NCBI RefSeq assembly: GCF_004342985.1
Contig: NZ_SMBO01000004.1
Coordinates: 186,001-250,000, forward strand
Direction: 5' to 3'
Origin: Novosphingobium sp. PhB57
GTDB lineage: Bacteria; Pseudomonadota; Alphaproteobacteria; Sphingomonadales; Sphingomonadaceae
DNA length: 64,000 nucleotides
Made by a program: the position numbers and the translations under genes. Below, piece after piece: positions 41,801 to 48,178 of this stretch (position 1 is its first letter; the number at the start of each line of letters is the position of its first letter). The notes under the pieces are model-generated. The model was not told the origin of the DNA. It worked only from the letters and a program-made list of their open reading frames with translations, and did not search any database.

Positions 41801-42072
41801 CCCACCACGCGCAGGCCCGAACCGGCGATCAGCTGGCTCAGCGCTTCCTGCCGGGTCATCGTGCCGCGCACCGAAGCCGCCGTCAGCCCGCGGATCTTCG
41901 CCGCCGGATAGACGATCTTGACTTTGGCCTGCTTCGAGAATGCGATCAGCGCCTGGCCCAGCGACTGCGACGGAACGTCGAAATAGATCGTGGCAGCCTG
42001 CGCCGGAACGGCAAGCATCGCGGTCGAGGCGACCATGGCGGCGACAAGCGAATTGAACCTACGGACGGACAT
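38896..42072 (-). CDS. STN-domain TonB-dependent receptor/transducer of the fecIR-nuclease-phoD operon
   Basis: This large outer-membrane TBDR has 1058 aa. The signal peptide MSVRRFNSLVAAMVASTAML is cleaved near AQA. The STN signalling domain (about 25-105) has YFDVPSQSLGQALIAFSKQA and a second half at LIAGSGLRVVGDDG. The TonB box region is PDIVVTGYRQSIEES. The plug has ADALQRMPGVVITRDGGEG and RVSIRGLQPGLTQTLLNG, and the barrel ends at RAYVGISYNF. The ATG at 42072 is used because it opens the signal peptide; the longer frame adds 13 residues. fecI and fecR lie directly upstream and a nuclease and PhoD downstream, so the substrate may be oligonucleotides or another phosphorylated polymer, which is inference. 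Confidence 0.93.
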   Translation of the reverse strand: MSVRRFNSLVAAMVASTAMLAVPAQAATIYFDVPSQSLGQALIAFSKQAKVKIVYPAAKIRGLTAASVRGTMTRQEALSQLIAGSGLRVVGDDGQVVALAQATEGNGPVAAASEPAPEPDIVVTGYRQSIEESLEQKRQANAFVEVINAEDIGKFPDKNVADALQRMPGVVITRDGGEGSRVSIRGLQPGLTQTLLNGNFLAGADSGDPQRSFNYVMLPANFIASTEVYKSSEARLEEGGIGGTIILNTRRPFDVPAGSGFISAEGTYSDNSDKFEPQIGAQFSWKNEDETIGFLVGGVYQKRTNREMRSTAGTWRWWSDRGADGQVLERATDVNGNPIANDAAVSYWTGGGQSTIDGDHYTGYWAPQSVRAEVFDQDRERFGIQATAQFRPTENLTITANYFRFEYSSDYVMNQLTIPEWGYGKFFSDAVFDQSGTVMKSAAFSVDGAPCLAATPMCTMETPRLTGYYSKEKQHSQTFEGEAHYKRDRFDAVLKVGKTASRGGPTMRFQVAAKPRITVTGQEQNGNFLSAWDLSSKGVAMEFSPELQQNLMNGVAQIDIGGTNSSFTNSAIDQPYVQLDLTRSFDGSFLRSIQLGGKWRRLKVHRETGRNEWYADAENKIRYQNTPAGAVAQPEYFYDTPMGNINGGFSANLYPGVDFKRYLDIINERYGPSVREPEPNNVYNLSEEALGGYAQANFGSGGLRGNLGLRVVKTIQRDETSDRLQYLVDYCVDGPGGPFDPNRPLGADGNCQVLPLASREIIENIRLHERKSYTDVLPSLNLSYDITPTLLLRGAVAKVVSRPSISDLAGARSLTYKSEAYAFDRDQFGEFAGWSGSGGNSQLKAFKAWQYDIGLEWYFRPGSVVGATAFRKDVSNFIVPLVMDVTRDVAGEQVLIESYSTVANGSSAVSQGVEVYAQHTLPFGLGAQVNFTYNDTSTADVTLDGEKVGTSPLVGSAKTQFNASVFYETRRMLLRASYNRRGTVVGGLSSGLNTYTAPYEQVDLNASYEIRDGLMLTASIINLTKSHEWQYLGSDTKDRLTSSVYSGRRAYVGISYNF

Positions 42073-42164
42073 GAAAATCTTACCCCCGATATGGCGCAAC
42101 GTCTGCGCCATTCGCGGGGATGACGGGATTGAAAAGGTTTGCCTCCAAGTCGAAGCAAAAAAAT

Positions 42165-43091
42165 TCAGCGGATCAGTTCGTAACCCGCCGCATTGGTCAC
42201 GACACGCGCGTTCAGGCTCAGGGACACGGCCTGAAGAAACTGGTCCGGCCGGTCGAGATCGAAGCGACCGCCGATCTTTTCACGCGCCAGTTCGGAATCG
42301 CCCACCGTGATCTTGCGCGTGAGATGCCGGTTGAACTCGCTCGCCGCCTCCGCCACGGATTCGTCGAGGAAAACGATCTCGCCCATCCGCCATGCCATCA
42401 GCGAGGCCACCTGCTCCGTGCTGCGCGTTTCCAGGCGCGGCGAGCCGTCCTCGACCAGGATGACCGAATCGTTGCGGCGCAAGGTCAGGCCGCTCGCGGT
42501 CTGCGGCAGATGCAGCGCCGCGCCGTCGACCAGCGTCAGTTCCGCATGGCCGTCCTCGATCCTGACGTCGAACAGGCCCGGCGCCAGCGGCAGCGAAGCG
42601 TCGTTGGCGCGCAAGGTCGCCGCGCCGCCGTGCCGCAAGTCCAGCGCCATCTCGCCGCGGTCCAGCCGGAGTGTCCGCTCGTGGCGGCCGAACCGCCAGG
42701 ACAGTGCACTGTCAGTATTGAGGTAGGCGACACTGCCGTCGGGCAAGGCCACGCGCTTCGTCTCGCCAATCCCGGTCTTCGCCGAATCCCAGGCATAAGC
42801 GCGCTCGGCCAGGAAGCCGGAGCCGAGCACGGCCATCGGCACGCCCACGGCGGCAACCTTGAGCCACTGCCGCCGACTGACGCGCCAAGGCACGGCCGGG
42901 GCGACCGGAGCCCCGGCGATGCCCTCCCATTTCGCGACGATCCGCGCATAGGCCACGGCGTGGGCAGGACTGCCGGTGCGCCACGCCTCGAACTCTTCCG
43001 GACGCGCGGTTCCCGCGTCCAGCGCCGCGAACCAGCGCGAGGCTTCCGCAAGAAGGGCATCCTGACCCAGAGGATCTTTCGAATTCGTCAT
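42165..43091 (-). CDS. fecR: FecR-like anti-sigma/signal transducer
   Basis: This protein of 308 aa has an N-terminal cytosolic region (SRWFAALDAGTARPEEFEAW and AHAVAYARIVAKWE). One membrane helix at about 76-92 (WLKVAAVGVPMAVLGSGFL) precedes the periplasmic FecR domain with KTGIGETKRVALPDGSVAYL and the C-terminal STN-contact region (RKITVGDSELAREKIGGRFD). It lies between fecI and the STN-TBDR, the classical order for cell-surface signalling. It would relay receptor occupancy to FecI and thereby raise transcription of the receptor-nuclease-phosphatase genes. Confidence 0.92.
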   Translation of the reverse strand: MTNSKDPLGQDALLAEASRWFAALDAGTARPEEFEAWRTGSPAHAVAYARIVAKWEGIAGAPVAPAVPWRVSRRQWLKVAAVGVPMAVLGSGFLAERAYAWDSAKTGIGETKRVALPDGSVAYLNTDSALSWRFGRHERTLRLDRGEMALDLRHGGAATLRANDASLPLAPGLFDVRIEDGHAELTLVDGAALHLPQTASGLTLRRNDSVILVEDGSPRLETRSTEQVASLMAWRMGEIVFLDESVAEAASEFNRHLTRKITVGDSELAREKIGGRFDLDRPDQFLQAVSLSLNARVVTNAAGYELIR

Positions 43092-43167
43092 GTATCACGG
43101 CGTCTGCAGTGGGTTGCGATCGGCTAAGTGTCGGTCCTGAGACCCTTGTCTATCAAGCTGGCGCAAA

Positions 43168-43740
43168 TCAGAGAAGCATCTTCTCCCGCACGTCTTCCGA
43201 TGGCGCCTCGCAAGTGCGGTCCTGCGGGGTCAAGGCGTGGGTCAGAAGTTCGACCGCGCGCGCCAGGCGTTTCTCGAAAGTGGAGACGCTGATGCCGAGA
43301 TCGCTGGCGATCTCTCGCGGGGTTTCCTCTGCAAAGCGGCGGCGCACCAGCGCGATCCGGCAACGCTCCGGCAGGGTCGCGATAGCTTTCTGGACATGCG
43401 CCATCTGCATCCGCGCGGCGACGGTGCGGAAACTGTCGGGCGTATCGTCGGCAACTTCGTGCAGCGACAGTTCGGGCAGCGGCTGCATGGTCACGACCCG
43501 GGCCTGGCGGATACGCTCGATCGCCTGGTTGTGGATCATGCGCATCACATAGCCCGGCGGATTGGCAATGGCGCTCCACCCATCGAGCGTGAACAGCTTG
43601 GCGTAGACGTCCTGCACGATATCGCCCGCCTCCTCGTCGTTGCGAACGGTGCGGCGCGCATAAGCGAGATAGGCCCGCTCATGCGGCAGGACTTCGTCGA
43701 CGAACCAACGATCAATCGGGCGAACTTGAGGCGCGGTCAC
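43168..43740 (-). CDS. fecI: FecI-like ECF sigma factor
   Basis: This ECF sigma factor of 190 aa has region 2 motifs RRTVRNDEEAGDIVQDVYAK and PPGYVMRMIHNQAIERIRQA. Region 4 has LPERCRIALVRRRFAEETP and the helix-turn-helix REIASDLGISVSTFEKRLAR. The start is a GTG (MTAPQVRPIDRWFVDE). It is the first gene of the minus-strand set fecI-fecR-TBDR-nuclease-phoD. Together with FecR it should make the set inducible by the receptor's own substrate. The gap to fecR (76 bases) is slightly longer than usual. Confidence 0.92.
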   Translation of the reverse strand: MTAPQVRPIDRWFVDEVLPHERAYLAYARRTVRNDEEAGDIVQDVYAKLFTLDGWSAIANPPGYVMRMIHNQAIERIRQARVVTMQPLPELSLHEVADDTPDSFRTVAARMQMAHVQKAIATLPERCRIALVRRRFAEETPREIASDLGISVSTFEKRLARAVELLTHALTPQDRTCEAPSEDVREKMLL

Positions 43741-43791
43741 GGCGAATGGCTCGGCAGCGAGAAGAGGACGGCCCGCGACTAAGCGACTATA

Positions 43792-43809
43792 ATGTAAGTT
43801 TTGCTACAT
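43792..43809. promoter_or_regulatory. Small AT-rich dyad upstream of fecI
   Basis: ATGTA-AGTTTTGC-TACAT, beside a TATAAT-like stretch (43788-43793), is the only AT-rich patch between fecI and the next gene. It may mark the promoter or an operator for the fecI transcript. Confidence 0.28.
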
Positions 43810-43910
43810 GGACCGAGAATAGACGCTGCGTCGGCCTGGCGCGAATGGCATTGCATGGTTCTGCGGCCGGTCGAACCGGAAATGCTCTCACCGGCCGGCA
43901 GAAAGAATCG

Positions 43911-43939
43911 CGCCCTCGCGGCAGATCGCCGCGAGGGCG
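43911..43939 (-). terminator. Intrinsic terminator of the PEP-mutase-family gene
   Basis: CGCCCTCGCGGC and GCCGCGAGGGCG form a perfect twelve-base stem with a five-base loop, starting four bases after the stop codon. CGATTCTTTCT follows on the minus strand. It ends the sugar-acid operon. Confidence 0.8.
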
Positions 43940-43943
43940 CGGA

Positions 43944-44681
43944 TCAGGCTTCGAAGCCCTTCAACGCGGCCGCAGCCTCGTCGAAGGCCTTCCAGACCGT
44001 ACCGGCAAGCGCCGCGCCCACGCTGCAGCGGCGGGCGCCCAGTCGCGCGTAATCCGGGATCGTGTCGAAACTGGCGACCAGCACGTTGACCGGCTTGGGC
44101 GCGACGGCCGCGATCAGTTCGGCAACGGCGCCATGATCGAGCATGAAAGGCACGAAAAGGACATCCGCGCCGGCCTCGCTATAGGCGACCGCACGCGCGA
44201 TCCATTCGGCGGCCGGCGTTTCCGGCGCGCGGAAGAATTCGCTTCGCCCCACCAGCAGGACATCTGGATCGAGCGCTTCGCGCACGGCCGCGATACGTTC
44301 GGCCCCAAGGCTTCGGTCGTAGATCGCGCTACCCGACCAATCCTCGATCGACAGGGCGGCAATGCCGGTGGCCGCGGCGCGCACGGCATTGGCGGCGACC
44401 GCCTCTGGCGCGTCCGCGAACCCGTTCTCGAAATCCGCATTCACCGGCAGGCCGGTTGCCGCAACCAGCATTTCGAGATGCGCGACCGCTTCGTCGCAGC
44501 TCAGCTGGCCATCATCCTTGCCCAGCGCCCAGGCCGCACCGGCACTGGTGGAGGCGATGGCCTGGAAACCCTGGGCTTCAAGCCGTTTCGCGCTGCCGGC
44601 ATCCCAGGCATTGGGGAGAATGAAGAAGCCATCCTGGTGCAGTGCGCGAAAGCGGGCGCGTTTTTCCTCGGTGTTGAGCAT
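43944..44681 (-). CDS. Isocitrate lyase/PEP mutase-family enzyme
   Basis: This TIM-barrel enzyme of 245 aa belongs to the oxaloacetate-decarboxylase/PEP-mutase-like subgroup of the ICL superfamily. N-terminal motif: RFRALHQDGFFILPNAWDAG. Metal and substrate motifs are VNADFENGFAD and IAALSIEDWSG, and the segment GRSEFFRAPET aligns with the flexible gating loop. The isocitrate-lyase signature KKCGH is absent, so it is not a true isocitrate lyase. The start ATG at 44681 has GGGA six bases upstream. It ends at a textbook terminator and follows the beta-hydroxyacid dehydrogenase by 122 bases. It could cleave a 2-keto sugar-acid or C-C bond product of that pathway. Confidence 0.88.
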   Translation of the reverse strand: MLNTEEKRARFRALHQDGFFILPNAWDAGSAKRLEAQGFQAIASTSAGAAWALGKDDGQLSCDEAVAHLEMLVAATGLPVNADFENGFADAPEAVAANAVRAAATGIAALSIEDWSGSAIYDRSLGAERIAAVREALDPDVLLVGRSEFFRAPETPAAEWIARAVAYSEAGADVLFVPFMLDHGAVAELIAAVAPKPVNVLVASFDTIPDYARLGARRCSVGAALAGTVWKAFDEAAAALKGFEA

Positions 44682-44803
44682 GACGATTCCCGTTTGAAAG
44701 TTCTCGTCATGTTCTACCTCGCCAAACAGGATGCTGCAACCGGGATTGGACGGCGTCATGCTTCCGGCACCGCAATCGCCGCCTCCCGCAAGGGCCCGCG
44801 GGA

Positions 44804-45670
44804 TTACCGCAGCGGTTCGATGATCGAGGCGATGTCCTGCTCCCCATGTCCGGCCGCCGCCGCATCGAGGAACCGCTTCCGCGCCGCCTCCGCAATGGCG
44901 GACGGAACTCCGGCCTCGGCAAGGGCCTGACCGGCGTAGCTCAGGTCCTTGGCCATCAGCGGCACGAAGAAGTGCGGATCGTAGGCCCGGTCGAGCATGC
45001 GGCGCGAGACGGCCTTGAGCAGCGGACTGGCCGGGGCGCCTTCGGTGAGGACCGAAACGGCCTGCTCCACGTTGAGTCCGCGCTTTTCGAACAGCGCCAG
45101 GGCTTCGGCCAGGCTGGCCGCCTGGACGCCGCAGAGGAAGTTGTTGGCGAGCTTCACCGTGGCACCGCTGCCGACCGGGCCGAGATGGACCGTCGCGCTT
45201 CCCATCGCGTCCAGCACGGGACGCGCGGCTTCGAGGACGTCCGCTGCCCCGCCGACAAGAAAGCGCAGCGCGCCTTGCGCCGCCTGATCGCGGCTGCCGG
45301 TCACCGGTGCTTCCAGGAACCGCACGCCGCGCGCCTCGGCCAGCGCCGCCAGTTCGGTCACCCAACCGCCGGTGAGCGTGCTGGAATCCAGGGCGATCGC
45401 CCCTTCGTGCATGGCCGCCAGAGCGCCGTCTTCGCCGGTCCAGACCGCGCGGGACACTGCATCGTCGGCCAGCATGGCGATGACGATCGCAGCCCCGTTT
45501 CCGGCATCCGCCGGAGAGGCGGCAATCCGCGCGCCCTCATCCGCCAGCGGCTGCGCCTTGTCCGCGCTGCGGTTCCACACGGCGACCTCGAAGCCCGCTG
45601 CCAGCAATTGCCGCGCCATGCCGGAGCCCATGATACCCAGGCCGAGCACGGCCACTTTCATCCTCGTCAT
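44804..45670 (-). CDS. 3-hydroxyisobutyrate dehydrogenase-family NAD(P)-dependent reductase
   Basis: This beta-hydroxyacid dehydrogenase has 288 aa. The nucleotide motif is VAVLGLGIMGSGMARQLLAA. The substrate motif is LEAPVTGSRDQAAQGALRF, and the catalytic Lys lies in GSGATVKLANNFLCG. The C-terminal all-alpha domain has FFVPLMAKDLSYAGQALAEA. Family members reduce tartronate semialdehyde or oxidise 3-hydroxyisobutyrate, gamma-hydroxybutyrate and similar acids. The start overlaps the stop of the enolase-superfamily gene (ATGA), which ties it to sugar-acid catabolism; tartronate-semialdehyde reductase activity would fit but is not shown. Confidence 0.9.
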   Translation of the reverse strand: MTRMKVAVLGLGIMGSGMARQLLAAGFEVAVWNRSADKAQPLADEGARIAASPADAGNGAAIVIAMLADDAVSRAVWTGEDGALAAMHEGAIALDSSTLTGGWVTELAALAEARGVRFLEAPVTGSRDQAAQGALRFLVGGAADVLEAARPVLDAMGSATVHLGPVGSGATVKLANNFLCGVQAASLAEALALFEKRGLNVEQAVSVLTEGAPASPLLKAVSRRMLDRAYDPHFFVPLMAKDLSYAGQALAEAGVPSAIAEAARKRFLDAAAAGHGEQDIASIIEPLR

Positions 45671-46845
45671 CCGATCACCTTGAAGCGCGAGAGGGCATCC
45701 TCGTCGATTTCGAGGCCGAGCCCCGGAAGATTGTCGTCCAGGTCGATGTACCCGTCCACCGCCTGCGGCTCACCCTTGAAGATGTACCAGAAGAGCTCGT
45801 TGCCGACTTCTACGTCCACCATCGGGAAGTACTCCGCAATCGGAGAATTGAGGCTGGCCATCACCACATGGTAATTGTGCATCTGCCCGGCATGGGGGAC
45901 GACCGGGATGGAATAGGCTTCCGCCAGCGCCTGGATCTTGCGCGCGGCGGTGATGCCGCCCACCCGGTTGGTGTCGAACTGGAAGTAGTCGAGCGCCCTG
46001 GCCTCGATCATCTGGCGGAAGCCGAAGCTGGTGAACTCGTGCTCGCCCGCCGCGATGGGGGTAGTGCCGAAGCGCCGCAGCTCGTGATAGCCGTTGATGT
46101 CGTCGGGGATGATCGCCTCTTCCAGCCAGCGCAAATTGAACGGCTCTATCAGCCGCATCATGCGCTTCGCATAGTCGAGGCTCCAGCCCATGTAGGCATC
46201 GGCCATGATGTCGATCCCGTCCCCCACGGTCTCGCGCACGGTGCGGAGCAGTTCGACGTTGCGGGCCATGCCCTCTGCGCCGTCGATGGGCCCCCAGCCG
46301 AAGCGCAGCTTCATCGCCTTGTAGCCTTGCGCCTTGTAGCGGGCGGCTTCCTGGGCGAGTTCGTCCAGCGGGACCGAATAGAGACGGCTGGCGTAGACCG
46401 GGATCTTCGCCTTGGTGCGCCCGCCCAGCAATCGGAATACCGGCTGTTTCGCAGACTTGCCCATGAGATCCCAGATCGCGATATCGAGCGCGGAAATGGC
46501 CACCAGCGCCACGCCCTTGCGCCCGAAGGCCATCGTCTTGCGGTACATGTGCTGCCAGAGAAACTCGCTGTCCCACGGATCCTGCCCGATCAGCAGGGGC
46601 GCGAGGTACTGGTCGATCATCTGCTTGGTGACGAGCGGCGCCAGCGCGGCATTGCCGATCCCGACAAGCCCCTGGTCGGTGAATATCTCCACGATCAGCC
46701 AGCCATGGAACGTGAAGGTGCCCATGGTCTCGGGCGACAGCATGGGGGACACGAGGTCCATGGGATTGGTGCAGAAATGCGGTGGCAGCGGCACGGTATC
46801 GCCCTGCCACTGGACGACGCGGGTGCGGACTTCGGTGATCTTCAA
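45667..46845 (-). CDS. Enolase-superfamily sugar-acid dehydratase (rhamnonate-dehydratase-like)
   Basis: This member of the mandelate-racemase/muconate-lactonising family has 392 aa. The N-terminal capping domain is about 1-125. In the barrel, MKLRFGWG gives the Lys179-x-Arg181 position. The Mg ligands are Asp216 (MADAYMG), Glu242 (WLEEAI) and Glu268 (AAGEHEF), and the catalytic acid/base is His318 (VVPHAGQMHNYH). A His right after the third metal ligand (GEH) is seen in L-rhamnonate dehydratase, as is the His base, so a related hexonate or deoxyhexonate dehydration is the best guess. It overlaps the MFS permease gene by four bases and the dehydrogenase gene by four bases, forming a tightly coupled unit. 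Confidence 0.88.
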   Translation of the reverse strand: MKITEVRTRVVQWQGDTVPLPPHFCTNPMDLVSPMLSPETMGTFTFHGWLIVEIFTDQGLVGIGNAALAPLVTKQMIDQYLAPLLIGQDPWDSEFLWQHMYRKTMAFGRKGVALVAISALDIAIWDLMGKSAKQPVFRLLGGRTKAKIPVYASRLYSVPLDELAQEAARYKAQGYKAMKLRFGWGPIDGAEGMARNVELLRTVRETVGDGIDIMADAYMGWSLDYAKRMMRLIEPFNLRWLEEAIIPDDINGYHELRRFGTTPIAAGEHEFTSFGFRQMIEARALDYFQFDTNRVGGITAARKIQALAEAYSIPVVPHAGQMHNYHVVMASLNSPIAEYFPMVDVEVGNELFWYIFKGEPQAVDGYIDLDDNLPGLGLEIDEDALSRFKVIG

Positions 46846-48176
46846 GGCAGGACCTTTCCTGAAAAATCAAGTTGCGAGATGCGGGGAATGGTGAGGCAGA
46901 TCAGCGCGAAGGCGATCAGGTGGAGCATGGCGGCCACGGTCAGCACGGGCGGGTAGCCCAGCCCCATGTCGAGCGCCAAGCCTGCCGCCTGCCCCATGAC
47001 GATGCCGCCGAAAGCGCCGCCCAGGCCGACCAGCCCGGCCAGCCGCCCCAGCGCGCGGCGTGGAACCAGGTCGGTCGGCAGGGTCATGACCAGGGTGGAC
47101 CAACTCTGCTGGCCGAAGAAGGCGAGGCTGAAGATCGCGATCACGGCGGCGACCGAAGCGGTGGCCGGCACAAACATGACCCAGGGCATGCAGGCGGCGC
47201 TGGCGCCGAGCGCGATCTTGCGGGCGGCGTTGACCGAATGACCCGTCGAAAGCAGGCGGCTCGACAGCCAGCCGCCGCAGAGGCTGCCCACGCCCGAGGC
47301 GGCATAGGGAATCCAACCGATGGTGGCGGCCTGCTTGAGGTCGAAGCCATGCGCCTCGAACAGGTACTTGGGCAGCCAGAACAAGTAGAAGTACCACGCG
47401 CCGTCGCTGAGGAACTTGGCGCAGACGACGCCGCGCACCTCGCGGCGGGCGACCAGCCCGGCCAGCGTCGGCGCGGGGCCGCTCGTCACTTCCGCGTTCG
47501 CGCTCTCGGACGGCGTGCGATAGGTCAGGAACCACCAGACCGCCCAGGCCAGGCCGAGGCCGCCGGTGAGAAAGAACACCCAGCGCCAGCTCGCCAGGCC
47601 GAACCAGTGGCCATAGGCCAGCACGCCTGCGATCAGCGGCGGTGCGATGACCGCGCCGACCGCCGTGCCGGCATTGACCAGTCCCATGGCCGCCGCGCGG
47701 TGGCGGGGCGCGAACCATTCGGCGATGGCGCGGGTGGCGGCGGGGAAGCCCCCGCCCTCCCCCATGCCCAGCAGCAGGCGGCTGACGACCAGTGCCGCGA
47801 TCCCGCCCGCAAACCCGTGGCTGGCGCAGGCCAGGGACCAGAACACCATGATCGCCAGAAAGCCGGCACGCGTTCCCACGCGGTCGAGCAGCCAGCCACC
47901 ACCCAGGTACATGAGGCCATAGGTGGCCAGGAAGGCGGAATCGAGGAAGGCCTTGGTCTGGTTGCCGATCGGGATATCGGCTTCGATATACTTGATCGCC
48001 CAGGGCAGGGTCTGGCGGTCGAGATAGCTGATGGCGATGGCGACGGCGATCATGGCCGCAATCGCCCAGCGTCCCCGTATCGGACCTGAACCTGTCTCAG
48101 GCCTTGTCCCTGTCCCTGTCCCTGTCCCTGCCCCTGTCCCTGTCCTTGTCCCGGCCACGGCTTCCACGTCCGCCAT
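46842..48176 (-). CDS. MFS permease of the hexuronate/sugar-acid (ACS) family
   Basis: This inner-membrane symporter of 444 aa has about twelve helices. Motifs such as ISYLDRQTLPWAIKYIEADI, GGGWLLDRVGTRAGFL and GMGEGGGFPAATRAIAEWF are typical of the anion:cation symporter group (ExuT/GudP-like), which carries hexuronates, galactarate or galactonate. The N-terminus before helix 1 has an unusual low-complexity Gly-Thr stretch encoded by hexanucleotide repeats. The ATG at 48176 is three bases from the GH39-like gene stop. The start overlap with the dehydratase makes transport and dehydration of the same acid likely. Confidence 0.9.
   Translation of the reverse strand: MADVEAVAGTRTGTGAGTGTGTGTRPETGSGPIRGRWAIAAMIAVAIAISYLDRQTLPWAIKYIEADIPIGNQTKAFLDSAFLATYGLMYLGGGWLLDRVGTRAGFLAIMVFWSLACASHGFAGGIAALVVSRLLLGMGEGGGFPAATRAIAEWFAPRHRAAAMGLVNAGTAVGAVIAPPLIAGVLAYGHWFGLASWRWVFFLTGGLGLAWAVWWFLTYRTPSESANAEVTSGPAPTLAGLVARREVRGVVCAKFLSDGAWYFYLFWLPKYLFEAHGFDLKQAATIGWIPYAASGVGSLCGGWLSSRLLSTGHSVNAARKIALGASAACMPWVMFVPATASVAAVIAIFSLAFFGQQSWSTLVMTLPTDLVPRRALGRLAGLVGLGGAFGGIVMGQAAGLALDMGLGYPPVLTVAAMLHLIAFALICLTIPRISQLDFSGKVLP
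48105..48152. repeat. Hexanucleotide tandem repeat (TGTCCC) x8 in the MFS N-terminus
   Basis: Eight adjoining hexamers, six exact TGTCCC and two with one change, read as Gly-Thr pairs on the minus strand. Copy-number change would alter the cytosolic tail without a frameshift. Confidence 0.85.
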
Positions 48177-48178
48177 CC

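Noticed and set aside
38992-42123. 1043-codon plus-strand frame opposite the STN-TBDR
   Set aside because: Shadow of a well-supported TBDR; the composition (Arg, His, Val, Ala repeats) and lack of motifs mark it as non-coding.
43944-44681. Isocitrate lyase of the glyoxylate shunt
   Set aside because: The KKCGH active-site motif is absent and the protein is about half the usual length; it fits the PEP-mutase-like subgroup.
48105-48152. CRISPR-like repeat array
   Set aside because: The repeat unit is six bases, lacks spacers and is in codon register inside a permease gene.
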